Assembly (NCBI GenBank): GCA_002256995.1 | Contig: NCGX01000003.1 | Coordinates: 209,839-273,838 of the forward strand | Length of the DNA: 64,000 bases | Reading direction: 5' to 3' | Source: Hydrogenophilales bacterium 16-64-40 | Lineage (GTDB): Bacteria > Pseudomonadota > Gammaproteobacteria > Burkholderiales > Thiobacillaceae | Shown here: in pieces, positions 1 through 8,547 of the stretch | How positions within the stretch are numbered: the stretch's first letter is position 1 | Layout of the letters: each line of letters opens with the position of its first letter | Program-made: the position numbers and the translations under genes | The notes under the pieces: model-generated | The model's input: only the letters and a program-made list of their open reading frames with translations | Databases searched by the model: none | Told to the model about the DNA's origin: nothing

Positions 1-20
1 ATCATTCTCATGGGTAAATC

Positions 21-65
21 GTGTACGCCATGCAGGTAGTCTTGCACCTACCCATATGGCGTATA
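21..65. repeat. Nested inverted repeat (hairpin 1) upstream of the Cas6-like operon
   Basis: Bases 21-31 pair with 55-65 (core TACGCCAT / ATGGCGTA, 11 positions with one G-T). Inside, GGTAG at 35-39 can pair with CTACC at 48-52. An alternative pairing is TGGGTA (11-16) with TACCCA (49-54), so two competing folds are possible. The function is unknown; it could be an RNA structure or a remnant of a mobile element. Confidence 0.55.
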
Positions 66-82
66 CGGCAATCCCCAACGCG

Positions 83-117
83 GTAATGTCCCAGACCCGC
101 AAAGAGTGAGACATTAC
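83..117. repeat. Inverted repeat (hairpin 2) upstream of the Cas6-like operon
   Basis: GTAATGTC at 83-90 is the exact reverse complement of GACATTAC at 110-117, giving an 8-bp stem with a 19-nt loop. No run of T follows, so it does not look like an intrinsic terminator. It sits 18 bp after hairpin 1. Confidence 0.55.
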
Positions 118-291
118 GTGCCCGCCACAGGAACCCATAAGAGTATTAAAATATTGTTGCGAACGCAAGCCCATGCGCAGATCAGGGTTGAAATGCCGCG
201 TCGCACCCTCATTGAAATGCAGTATCTGAGGTGGGTTGCCCCGACAACAACATCCCGATCAAGTTATTGCCACACCACGGATTAAGTTCAC

Positions 292-513
292 ATGCCAGAA
301 ATCACGCCCCTAGACAAGATGCGCCTGCCGTTCGGCGGCCAGGAAATCGAGTTCCAGCACCTGACCCACGAGTCGGGCGGCGTGCCGTTTCTGCGCATCC
401 GGATCCGCGAGAGCAAGCGCTTCACCATTTTCGACGTCGACCCGGTCAGCGCGCAGAAATGGGCCGACCTGATGCAGGCATGGGCCAGGGACCATGCCGG
501 GGATGCGCCATGA
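292..513 (+). CDS. Small conserved protein, first gene of the Cas6-like/DsrC-like cluster
   Basis: A 73-residue soluble protein with no signal peptide or membrane segment, rich in charged residues (for example RIRIRESKRF near the middle). Its TGA stop overlaps the ATG of the next gene in an ATGA at 510-513, so the two are probably translationally coupled. I do not recognise it with certainty; it might be a DUF6967-type protein, which is a recollection I could not check. Its fixed position before a Cas6-like gene suggests it works with that protein. The ribosome binding site is weak, so the start is less certain than the frame. Confidence 0.7.
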   Translation: MPEITPLDKMRLPFGGQEIEFQHLTHESGGVPFLRIRIRESKRFTIFDVDPVSAQKWADLMQAWARDHAGDAP

Positions 514-1166
514 CCTGGGACTGGCCTGAAAACAAGCCAGAGGTGTACACGCCCCACATGATCGATCTGCAGTTCGATCTGGTCGGCACGACCATCCCGG
601 CCGAGAATGCGCGATTGCTGGCCGACGCGCTGCAGCGCCTGCTGCCGTGGCTGGGCGAGAATGCCGGCACCGGCATCCAGCACCTGAAGGGCGCGGAAAC
701 CAACCGGGGCGATGCCACGCTCAACATCAACCGGCGCACCAAATTACTCCTGCGCGTGCCCAAGGCACGGGTAGAGGACATGCAGCACCTGGTCGGGCAG
801 ACGCTCGATCTGGCGGGTCACGCCCTGCAGATCGGCCGCTTCAAAACTCGTGAATTCACTCCGTTTGCCAATATTTACGCCCACTTCGTTGACACCGGCA
901 GCGCCACTGAAGAACAATTCGTGCAGGATGTGATGCGCGAACTGGATGGCCATTTTCTGCTGCGTTGCGGGTTTATCTGCGGCAAGCCGCAAATCCTGCA
1001 AAGTGCATCCGGCCCGCTGCATGGCTTCAGTCTGATGCTGCACGACGTGCCGCCGCACAAGTCCCTGCAACTGCAGGACGAAGGCATGGGACGCAATCGT
1101 TTGTTAGGCTGCGGGATTTTCATCCCGCATAAATCCATCGCGCCGGTCGCACCGGCGAATCATTGA
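510..1166 (+). CDS. Stand-alone Cas6/Cmx6-like RNA endonuclease homologue
   Basis: 218 residues. The C-terminus carries a glycine-rich stretch at about residues 192-208 (G-x-G-R-x5-G-C-G-x-F-x-P-H-K) that matches the signature of Cas6 proteins of the Myxococcus subtype (Cmx6), which cleave CRISPR precursor RNA. The N-terminal half (about residues 15-115) fits a ferredoxin-like RAMP fold by its strand/helix pattern, but this is inference. No CRISPR array and no other cas gene is visible anywhere in the window, so the protein is unlikely to act in CRISPR immunity here. It overlaps the upstream small gene by 4 bp and lies 22 bp before a DsrC-like gene, which suggests a shared operon. A role in processing another structured RNA is possible but unproven. 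Confidence 0.75.
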   Translation: MTWDWPENKPEVYTPHMIDLQFDLVGTTIPAENARLLADALQRLLPWLGENAGTGIQHLKGAETNRGDATLNINRRTKLLLRVPKARVEDMQHLVGQTLDLAGHALQIGRFKTREFTPFANIYAHFVDTGSATEEQFVQDVMRELDGHFLLRCGFICGKPQILQSASGPLHGFSLMLHDVPPHKSLQLQDEGMGRNRLLGCGIFIPHKSIAPVAPANH

Positions 1167-1188
1167 AACCAACCCGAAAGGAGAAAGC

Positions 1189-1521
1189 ATGTCTTATGTT
1201 GTAAATGGTGAAGAGCTCGAAACCGGTGAAGAGAACTTCCTGCTGGAAGCTAATTTCAGCGACGACGTCCCCCCGGTCATCGCCGAGGCTGAAAAAATCT
1301 CGCTGACCGACGAGCACTGGCAGGTCATCAACTACCTGCGTGAAAAATACAAGGAAGACGGCCAGACCCCGAACTTCCGCAACATGGTTGCTGAACTCGA
1401 CGAAATGCACGAAGGCGTGGACTGGAAGAAGAAGCTGTATGAGCTGTTCCCCAACATGCCTGCTCGCCAGGGCTGCCGCGTCGCAGGCCTGCCCAAGCCT
1501 TTCGGCAAGGGCGGCTACTGA
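1189..1521 (+). CDS. DsrC/TusE-family sulfur-relay protein with only the inner cysteine
   Basis: 110 residues, the usual DsrC/TusE length, preceded by a strong AAGGAG site. The C-terminal arm reads C96-R-V-A-G-L-P-K-P-F-G, the DsrC-type arm. In DsrC a second, penultimate cysteine lies 11 residues further on; here that position is lysine and the protein ends G-K-G-G-Y. TusE keeps the penultimate cysteine and lacks the inner one, so this protein shows the opposite pattern. DsrC carries trisulfide sulfur in dissimilatory sulfur metabolism and TusE passes sulfur for tRNA 2-thiolation; neither mechanism can be assumed here. It probably belongs to the operon with the Cas6-like gene and is followed by a terminator-like hairpin. 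Confidence 0.9.
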   Translation: MSYVVNGEELETGEENFLLEANFSDDVPPVIAEAEKISLTDEHWQVINYLREKYKEDGQTPNFRNMVAELDEMHEGVDWKKKLYELFPNMPARQGCRVAGLPKPFGKGGY

Positions 1522-1551
1522 TTCAAGCAGTAAGCAGTAATCAGTCGTTGA

Positions 1552-1583
1552 GCGGGCAGCGTGGCGTTCGTCACGCTGCCCGC
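1552..1583 (+). terminator. Strong hairpin after the DsrC-like gene
   Basis: A 12-bp perfect stem (1552-1563 with 1572-1583, core GGGCAGCGTG) with an 8-nt loop, 30 bp after the DsrC-like stop. Only a short mixed T/A stretch follows, so termination may be weak or factor-assisted. It separates the Cas6-like/DsrC-like pair from the sulfurtransferase gene. Confidence 0.6.
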
Positions 1584-1617
1584 TTCAACTTGCAGTTCAC
1601 CTCTCACGGGGCCATTC

Positions 1618-2472
1618 ATGTTTTCTAATACTCTCGTTACCACTGAAGACCTGGCCGCCCATCTGGACGATCCGAACTGGGTCATTCTGGACTGCCGCTT
1701 CACCCTCACCGACACCGGGGCGGGTCGTCAGGCTTACGAGAAAGCACACATTCCGGGTGCGCGTTACGTGCACCTGGACGACGACCTTTCCGCGCCCGTC
1801 GGCGAAACCACGGGGCGACACCCGCTGCCCGATCCCCGCGTGTTGGCCGAAAAGCTCAGCGCGTGGGGCATCGGCGTCAACAAGCAGGTGGTGGTGTACG
1901 ACGACAGCTATGGCGCCATGGCCGTCCGGCTGTGGTGGATGATGCGCTGGCTCGGCCACCCGGGCGTCGCCCTGCTGGATGGCGGCTACCCGAAATGGCT
2001 GCGCGAAAAACGCCCGGTCAACGCCGACATCCCTGCGCCGCACAAGGCGGCCTGCGCCTGCCTCCCCGAGCCCAGCCAGATCGTGACGGCAGACGAAGTG
2101 CTGCGCGCATCGCAGACTGGTGAGCAACTCATCATCGACGCGCGTCCCGATCGCCGCTTCTCCGGCGAATTCGAGCCGCTCGATCCGGTGGCCGGGCACG
2201 TGCCCGGCGCGATCAACTGGCCGTTCGACGAAAACCTCGATGTGGACGGCACCTTTCTGCCCCCCGAGGCGCTGCGCGAGAACTACCAGGCACTGCTGAA
2301 AGGCAAGCCGACCTGGCAGGCCATCCACATGTGCGGCTCCGGTGTCACCGCCTGCCACAACATTCTGGCGATGGAAATCGCCGGCCTCCCCGGTTCACGG
2401 CTTTACCCCGGCTCATGGAGCGAGTGGATCACCGATCCCGCCCGCCCCGCCGCCACTGGAGACGTCGCCTAG
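1618..2472 (+). CDS. sseA: 3-mercaptopyruvate/thiosulfate sulfurtransferase (tandem rhodanese)
   Basis: 284 residues with two rhodanese domains (about 5-130 and 150-275). The catalytic Cys239 lies in the loop C-G-S-G-V-T-A, the form typical of 3-mercaptopyruvate sulfurtransferases rather than the C-R-K-G-V-T loop of thiosulfate-specific enzymes. It moves sulfane sulfur onto thiols or sulfur-carrier proteins. The ATG at 1618 is chosen because the homologous N-terminus starts there; it has no obvious ribosome binding site, and a GTG at 1561 would place the start inside the hairpin at 1552-1583. The gene follows a DsrC-like protein, consistent with a local sulfur-transfer role. Confidence 0.88.
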   Translation: MFSNTLVTTEDLAAHLDDPNWVILDCRFTLTDTGAGRQAYEKAHIPGARYVHLDDDLSAPVGETTGRHPLPDPRVLAEKLSAWGIGVNKQVVVYDDSYGAMAVRLWWMMRWLGHPGVALLDGGYPKWLREKRPVNADIPAPHKAACACLPEPSQIVTADEVLRASQTGEQLIIDARPDRRFSGEFEPLDPVAGHVPGAINWPFDENLDVDGTFLPPEALRENYQALLKGKPTWQAIHMCGSGVTACHNILAMEIAGLPGSRLYPGSWSEWITDPARPAATGDVA

Positions 2473-2492
2473 GCGACTCAAGGAGAACACTC

Positions 2493-3113
2493 ATGGCCAT
2501 GCCTATCCGCGTTAAAACCATCTGGTTCAAGAAGGACGGCGAGCGCACCCCCGAGGAAATCGCCGGTGCCGTCGCAACCACAGCCTGGCGCGTCGCCGAT
2601 AAAGCGATCGACAATCTGGGGCGCGAGAACTACGACATCATCACCCCCGATCGCGGCTTCAAACTGATCGCCGAATTCCTCGCCTTTCTGGTGCATTACT
2701 GCGACCGCATGGCGTATGCGACCCTCCCGCCGGAACGCCGCGCCGCGGTGCTTCAGGCCGTCAGCAACCGCCTGGCCGAAGTGATGGAGCTGAACGTGCG
2801 CGAAGTCGTGGGCAAGGATGACCCACGCAATTACAAACAGGAATTCATCGATTTTCTCAACCGCCGTTTTGCCGATTACGCCGCATTCGAATTTCCAGAC
2901 GACGACAAGGCCAGCTTCCCGGCATTGCGCTTCCTCGGCCTGCAGATCCGCGAGGAGATGGGCGACGACGACAAGACCTGGGTCATGGACCAGATCATGG
3001 ACATCGAAATGCCCGAAATGATGGGCACGGTGCGCAAGAGCTTCAAGGGCCTCCTGTCCGACGCACCGGTCAAGCGCGGCTTCGGTTCGCCCGACATGCT
3101 GCCGCCCGAGTGA
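2493..3113 (+). CDS. Conserved hypothetical protein
   Basis: 206 residues, mostly helical, without signal peptide or membrane segments. The ATG at 2493 has AGGAG about 8 bp upstream, and the gene starts 20 bp after the sulfurtransferase, so co-transcription is likely. Acidic stretches (DDDK, EEMGDDDK) occur in the second half and there is a Met/Glu-rich segment near residues 170-178. I do not recognise the family. The stop codon overlaps the left arm of the inverted-repeat element at 3112-3215. Confidence 0.75.
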   Translation: MAMPIRVKTIWFKKDGERTPEEIAGAVATTAWRVADKAIDNLGRENYDIITPDRGFKLIAEFLAFLVHYCDRMAYATLPPERRAAVLQAVSNRLAEVMELNVREVVGKDDPRNYKQEFIDFLNRRFADYAAFEFPDDDKASFPALRFLGLQIREEMGDDDKTWVMDQIMDIEMPEMMGTVRKSFKGLLSDAPVKRGFGSPDMLPPE

Positions 3114-3215
3114 TTGCGCCCCTGAATCGGACATGGCTTTGTCTCCTTCGCCTTGCCGTACATGAGTACTGTCTTCGGCTCGGCTTCGCGCCCTCTCCGA
3201 TTCAGGAACGCAATC
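3112..3215. repeat. 104-bp element bounded by 20-bp imperfect inverted repeats
   Basis: Left arm 3112-3131 and right arm 3196-3215 are reverse complements with two mismatches in 20 (shared core CTGAATCGGA / TCCGATTCAG). The interior holds a smaller near-palindrome around 3158-3169 (GTACATGAGTAC) and no reading frame. It fills the space between two genes exactly and looks like a small non-autonomous repeat or a large hairpin terminator. No second copy is visible in this window. Confidence 0.65.
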
Positions 3216-3225
3216 TGGTAACTCT

Positions 3226-4119
3226 ATGATCACTCCCTTCGATCTGGCCAACGAAACCGGCTACCGCGCCTGGCGCGACGCCAGGCTCGCGGCCTACCCG
3301 CGCAGCGTCGACGAACTGATCGTGCCGCTGGCCGATCCACGCCACCTCACGCTGGCCGAAGTCGACGCGCTCGAATCGCGCTGCGCGCGCGCCAACATGG
3401 CGATCTACAGCGCGCCGCACCTGCCCGCCGCCGACAAGTCGATTCCCAAGCAGCTCGGGCAGCAGCTCGGCCTGGTCCGCCTGGAGGGCAACTACCTCGC
3501 CGACGAGGACGGCCTGTCGAGCATCACCCCGGCGGGAGCAGAAGGCAGCGCGCGCGGCGACTTCATCCCCTACACTCACAAGCCGATCAACTGGCACACC
3601 GACGGTTACTACAACGCGCTCGATCGACGCATCCTGGGCATGACGCTGCACTGCGCGCAGGATGCCGAATCCGGCGGAGAGAACGCGCTGCTCGACCACG
3701 AGGTCGCCTATATCCAGCTGCGCGACGCCAACCCCGATTACATCGCCGCGCTGATGCGGCCCGACGCGATGACCATCCCCGCGCGCATGGACGAAGACAA
3801 CGTCGCCCGCCCCGTACAGGGCGGCCCGGTGTTCGCGGTCGACCCCGAACAGGGCTTCCTGACCATGCGCTACACCGCGCGCACCCGCTCGATCGTGTGG
3901 AAGGACGACGCCATCACGCAAGCTGCGGTCAAGACCCTGGCCGACATCCTCGCCGGCTCGGAGTACATTCTCACTGCACGTCTCGCCCCCGGCATGGGCC
4001 TCGTCTGCAACAACGTCCTGCATACCCGCAGCGCGTTTTCCGATTCGCCCGAGCACCGCCGCCTGCTCTATCGCGGGCGTTATTACGACCGCCTGAACTT
4101 CACCGCGCACGCAGCTTAG
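3226..4119 (+). CDS. TauD/TfdA-family Fe(II)/2-oxoglutarate dioxygenase
   Basis: 297 residues. The metal-binding triad of the family can be read as H124-x-D126 (in W-H-T-D-G-Y-Y) and a distal histidine at residue 266 (V-L-H-T-R). Such enzymes couple 2-oxoglutarate decarboxylation to hydroxylation of a substrate such as taurine, an alkyl sulfate or a modified amino acid; the substrate cannot be read from the sequence. The gene stands alone between the inverted-repeat element and the hemA operon. A sulfonate or sulfate-ester substrate would suit the sulfur-oriented neighbourhood, but that is a guess. Confidence 0.8.
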   Translation: MITPFDLANETGYRAWRDARLAAYPRSVDELIVPLADPRHLTLAEVDALESRCARANMAIYSAPHLPAADKSIPKQLGQQLGLVRLEGNYLADEDGLSSITPAGAEGSARGDFIPYTHKPINWHTDGYYNALDRRILGMTLHCAQDAESGGENALLDHEVAYIQLRDANPDYIAALMRPDAMTIPARMDEDNVARPVQGGPVFAVDPEQGFLTMRYTARTRSIVWKDDAITQAAVKTLADILAGSEYILTARLAPGMGLVCNNVLHTRSAFSDSPEHRRLLYRGRYYDRLNFTAHAA

Positions 4120-4169
4120 GCGGCGGGTAAAGTAAAATAGCGGTCTTCATTTTTCGGCCATCTGCCGTC

Positions 4170-5420
4170 ATGCAGCTTCTCACCCTCGGAGTCAATCACC
4201 ACACTGCGCCCCTCGCGATCCGTGAGCAGGTGGCGTTCGGCCCCGAAAAGCTGGTGCAGGCGCTGCATGAACTGACGCAGAGCCGGCGCGCGTCCGAAGT
4301 TGCCATCCTGTCGACCTGCAACCGCACCGAGCTGTACGTCAACACGCCCTCACCCGACGACGTGGCGCAGTGGCTGGCCGATTTCCACCATATCGACCAT
4401 CGCGAACTCGCGCCCTACCTGTATGCGCTGCCGCGCGAACAGGCAGCACAGCATGCCTTCCGCGTCGCGGCCGGACTCGATTCCATGGTGCTGGGGGAAA
4501 CCCAGATCCTCGGGCAGATGAAGCAGGCGGCGCAAACCGCCGAGGAAGCCGGCACCCTCGGCCTTTTGCTGCACAAGCTTTTCCAGCGCACCTTCTCGGT
4601 CGCCAAGGAAGTGCGCACCAGCACCGAAATCGGCGCCAACTCGGTATCGATGGCCGCTGCCGCGGTGCGGCTGGCCGAGCGCATTTTCCCCAGCATCAAG
4701 GAGCAGGCTTGCCTGTTCATCGGCGCCGGCGAGATGATCGAGCTGTGCATCACCCACTTTGCCGCGCAGCACCCGCGCCGCATGACCGTGGCCAACCGCA
4801 CCGCCGAACGCGCACGTCCGCTGGCGGAGCGCTTCGGCGCCGCGGTGATTCCGCTCACCGCGCTGCCCGACGAACTTCCCGCCTACGACATCATCATCAC
4901 CTCCACCGCAAGCCCCTTGCCGATCCTCGGCAAGGGCATGCTGGAGCGCGCCATTAAACAACGCCGACACCGCCCGATTTTCATCGTCGACCTCGCCGTG
5001 CCGCGCGACGTCGAAGCCGAAGTCGCCGACATGGACGATGTTTTCCTCTATAGCGTGGATGACCTGGGGCAGGTGGTGCGCGAAGGCATGGACAACCGCG
5101 TCGCCCAGGTGGCCCAGGCCGAAGCCATCATCGAAACCAGCGTGGAGAGCTTCGTCCACTGGATGGAGGGCCGCGAACTGGTGCCGGTGATCCGGAGCCT
5201 GCGCGACAGCGCCGAGCGCCATCGCCGCCACGAAATCGAAAAGGCGGAAAAGGCGCTGGCGCGCGGCGACGACCCGCGTGCGGTGCTCGATGCGATGAGC
5301 CACGCATTGTCCAACAAGCTGCTGCACGCGCCGACCCACGCGCTCAACCACGCCACGCGCGACGAGCGCGACCAGATCGCCCGCCTGATCAGCCAGCTCT
5401 ACGGGCTGCATCAAGAATGA
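4170..5420 (+). CDS. hemA: Glutamyl-tRNA reductase
   Basis: 416 residues, the normal length. HemA reduces the glutamate of glutamyl-tRNA to glutamate-1-semialdehyde, the first committed step of tetrapyrrole synthesis. The catalytic Cys50 lies in S-T-C-N-R-T-E, followed by the NADPH-binding domain with G-A-G-E-M-I at about residue 190 and the C-terminal dimerisation helix. The gene overlaps prfA by 4 bp (ATGA at 5417), the common hemA-prfA-prmC arrangement. Confidence 0.97.
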   Translation: MQLLTLGVNHHTAPLAIREQVAFGPEKLVQALHELTQSRRASEVAILSTCNRTELYVNTPSPDDVAQWLADFHHIDHRELAPYLYALPREQAAQHAFRVAAGLDSMVLGETQILGQMKQAAQTAEEAGTLGLLLHKLFQRTFSVAKEVRTSTEIGANSVSMAAAAVRLAERIFPSIKEQACLFIGAGEMIELCITHFAAQHPRRMTVANRTAERARPLAERFGAAVIPLTALPDELPAYDIIITSTASPLPILGKGMLERAIKQRRHRPIFIVDLAVPRDVEAEVADMDDVFLYSVDDLGQVVREGMDNRVAQVAQAEAIIETSVESFVHWMEGRELVPVIRSLRDSAERHRRHEIEKAEKALARGDDPRAVLDAMSHALSNKLLHAPTHALNHATRDERDQIARLISQLYGLHQE

Positions 5421-6499
5421 AGCCTTCCCTGGCGGATAAGCTTGCTCGCGCCGACGAGCGGCTGGAGGAACTCGACGCCCTGCTGTCGCAGCCGGAAATC
5501 GCCGGCGACATGGACCGCTACCGCAAGCTCACGCGCGAGCATGCCGACCTCACCCCGGTGGTGGCGCTTTACCGCCAATACAAACAGGTTGAAGCGGACC
5601 AGAAATCCGCCCGCGGCATGCTCGAAGACCCGGACATGCGCGAACTCGCCGAAGCCGAACTCGCAGACTGCTCGACCAAAATCGAGCGACTGGAAACCGA
5701 ACTGCAGACCGCGCTGTTGCCGCGCGATCCCAACGACGAGCGCAACATCTTTCTGGAGATCCGTGCCGGCGCCGGCGGCGACGAATCGGCGCTGTTTGCC
5801 GGCAACCTCTTGCGCATGTACACGCGCTACGCCGAACGCTGCGGCTGGAAAGTGGAAATCGTGTCGGAAAATCCCGGCGAAGTCGGCGGCTATAAGGAAG
5901 CCATCATCCGTATCGTCGGCCACGGCGCCTATTCGCGGCTGAAATTCGAATCCGGCGGCCACCGCGTGCAGCGCGTGCCGGAAACCGAGTCGCAGGGCCG
6001 CATCCACACCTCTGCCTGCACCGTGGCGGTGATGCCCGAAGCCGACGAGGTCGGCGAAATCGACATCAACCCGGCCGAGCTCAGGATCGACACCTATCGT
6101 GCGTCCGGCGCCGGCGGCCAGCACATCAACAAGACCGATTCGGCCGTGCGCATCACCCACCTGCCCACCGGACTGGTGGTGGAATGCCAGGACGACCGCT
6201 CGCAGCACAAGAACCGTGCGCAGGCGATGAGCGTGCTGGCGGCGCGCCTGAAAGATCGCGAACTCCAGGCGCAGCACGCCGCCGAGGCGAGCACCCGCAA
6301 GAGCCTGATCGGCACCGGCGACCGCTCCGACCGCATCCGCACCTACAACTTTCCGCAGGGGCGCATCACCGACCACCGCATCAACCTCACGCTCTACAAG
6401 ATCGACGCGGTGATGGACGGCGACCTCACCGAACTGCTCGACACGCTGGCGGCCGAGCATCAGGCCGAACTGCTGGCGACGCTGTCGGGTGAGGGGTAA
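5417..6499 (+). CDS. prfA: Peptide chain release factor 1
   Basis: 360 residues, full length. RF1 recognises UAA and UAG stop codons and triggers peptide release. The GGQ motif is at about residues 233-235 in G-A-G-G-Q-H-I-N, and the RF1 stop-codon motif appears as P-E-T (P-A-T in E. coli) in R-V-P-E-T-E-S. The GGQ glutamine is the methylation target of PrmC, encoded immediately downstream. Translationally coupled to hemA. Confidence 0.97.
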   Translation: MKPSLADKLARADERLEELDALLSQPEIAGDMDRYRKLTREHADLTPVVALYRQYKQVEADQKSARGMLEDPDMRELAEAELADCSTKIERLETELQTALLPRDPNDERNIFLEIRAGAGGDESALFAGNLLRMYTRYAERCGWKVEIVSENPGEVGGYKEAIIRIVGHGAYSRLKFESGGHRVQRVPETESQGRIHTSACTVAVMPEADEVGEIDINPAELRIDTYRASGAGGQHINKTDSAVRITHLPTGLVVECQDDRSQHKNRAQAMSVLAARLKDRELQAQHAAEASTRKSLIGTGDRSDRIRTYNFPQGRITDHRINLTLYKIDAVMDGDLTELLDTLAAEHQAELLATLSGEG

Positions 6500-6502
6500 G
6501 GC

Positions 6503-7366
6503 GTGAGGCGTGAGGCGGCGACGGTCGCCGGCCTGCTCGACGCCGCCACCGCCCGCATCGCTGCCGCGCTCGGCCTTGCGCACCGCGATTCTCGGCTCGA
6601 TGCCCGTGTCCTCGCCGCGCATGTCTTGGGGGTGGACGCCGCCTGGCTGATCGCACATGACACCGACCCGCTGAGCGGCAGCCACGTCGCAGCGTTTGAC
6701 GCTCTGTTGGCGCAACGGCTGGAGGGCGTGCCCATCGCCTATCTTGTCGGCACGCGCGAGTTTTACGGCCGCCCTTTTCTGGTCTCGCCCGACGTCCTGA
6801 TTCCGCGCCCCGATACCGAACTGCTGATCGAACGGGCATTGGCATGCATCCCGCTCGATCAGGCCGTGGCAGTGCTCGATTTGGGAACCGGCAGCGGCTG
6901 CATCGCCATCACCCTCGCCCTGGAGCGTCCGCTCGCACGGGTGACAGCAGTGGACCGTTCACCGGCGGCACTGGCCATGGCACAACGCAACGCCGGCATC
7001 CTCGACGGCCGTGTCGAGTTTCTGACCAGCAACTGGTTCGCCGCGCTTGGCGACCGGCGCTTCGACCTTATCGTCAGCAACCCGCCCTATATCGCCGCCG
7101 GCGATCCCCATCTGGCGCGTGGCGACGTGCGTTTCGAACCCCTAGCCGCGCTGGCCGCCGGCCGGGACGGCCTCGACGACCTGCGCCGCCTCACCCGCGC
7201 CGCCTGCGCCCACCTCAGGCCGGGCGGGGTGCTGCTGCTGGAACACGGCTATGACCAGTCGGACGCCGTCCAGGCCCTGCTGCGGGAGAGCGGGATTCGC
7301 CACCCGCAAAGCTGGGCCGACCTGTCTGGCATCCTGCGCGTCAGTGGCGGGGAAGTGTCGGAATAA
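6503..7366 (+). CDS. prmC: Release factor glutamine N5-methyltransferase
   Basis: 287 residues. PrmC methylates the glutamine of the GGQ motif of release factors with S-adenosylmethionine. The SAM-binding motif D-L-G-T-G-S-G lies at about residues 130-136 and the catalytic N193-P-P-Y is present. The start is a GTG at 6503, three bases after the prfA stop, inside a short run of GTGAGGC-like repeats; another GTG in the same run could be used. Third gene of the hemA-prfA-prmC operon. Confidence 0.94.
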   Translation: MRREAATVAGLLDAATARIAAALGLAHRDSRLDARVLAAHVLGVDAAWLIAHDTDPLSGSHVAAFDALLAQRLEGVPIAYLVGTREFYGRPFLVSPDVLIPRPDTELLIERALACIPLDQAVAVLDLGTGSGCIAITLALERPLARVTAVDRSPAALAMAQRNAGILDGRVEFLTSNWFAALGDRRFDLIVSNPPYIAAGDPHLARGDVRFEPLAALAAGRDGLDDLRRLTRAACAHLRPGGVLLLEHGYDQSDAVQALLRESGIRHPQSWADLSGILRVSGGEVSE

Positions 7367-7508
7367 TTTACACTCCCAGCATGGCCAAGGGACACCACGC
7401 ACGGCGGATGCCCAGAAACACGGGGCTTCCAAGCCGATGGCCTATGGATTGGTGTGATTCTTGCTATAACATCCATACTTAGCAATCAAACGATTATCGA
7501 GGCTTGCC

Positions 7509-8270
<762 letters not shown>

Positions 8271-8274
8271 TGCG

Positions 8275-8547
8275 ATGACGCGTGTTTTGCCGCTCCCGAC
8301 ACGTCTGTTGAAAAACTGGGGGGACGAAGCGGTCGTCTACGATGCAGCGTCGGGCGACACCCACTACTTGAAGCCGTTGACCCTAGCGTTGTATCAGATC
8401 TGTCGTGACCATCCCGGCTACACCTCGACCGAGATCGCCGCCGAACTGTCCACCCGCCTTAGCGAGGCGAATACGCCGCAACTGCGCGAACTGACTGAAG
8501 AGACGCTCACCAGTCTACGCAAAATCAGCCTGCTGGAACCCGCATGA
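8275..8547 (+). CDS. PqqD-like protein of an HprK-related (HPr-rel-A type) system
   Basis: 90 residues with the PqqD-type fold signature: an N-terminal W-G-D-E-A-V-V-Y-D segment, then a hydrophobic L-A-L-Y-Q-I-C segment and helices. PqqD-family proteins bind precursor peptides and deliver them to modifying enzymes (RRE domains). This one is a stand-alone RRE-like protein, 4 bp after the secreted protein gene and overlapping the kinase gene by 4 bp (ATGA at 8544). I recall the set being named the HPr-rel-A system in protein family models; no function is established to my knowledge. Confidence 0.82.
   Translation: MTRVLPLPTRLLKNWGDEAVVYDAASGDTHYLKPLTLALYQICRDHPGYTSTEIAAELSTRLSEANTPQLRELTEETLTSLRKISLLEPA

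Larger units (their letters stand above)
1..291. other. Upstream region without a supported gene
   Basis: No convincing coding sequence is visible before the ATG at 292. The stretch contains two hairpin-forming inverted repeats (21-65 and 83-117, listed separately) and is more AT-rich than the genes that follow, particularly around 140-160. A GTG at 231 opens a long frame that runs into the Cas6-like gene, but the part before 510 overlaps the better-supported 73-residue gene and looks like a shadow. Confidence 0.5.

Noticed and set aside
231-509. GTG at 231 as the start of a 311-residue version of the Cas6-like gene
   Set aside because: The extra 93 residues are Arg/Pro-rich, overlap the better-supported gene at 292-513 and have no counterpart in the family.
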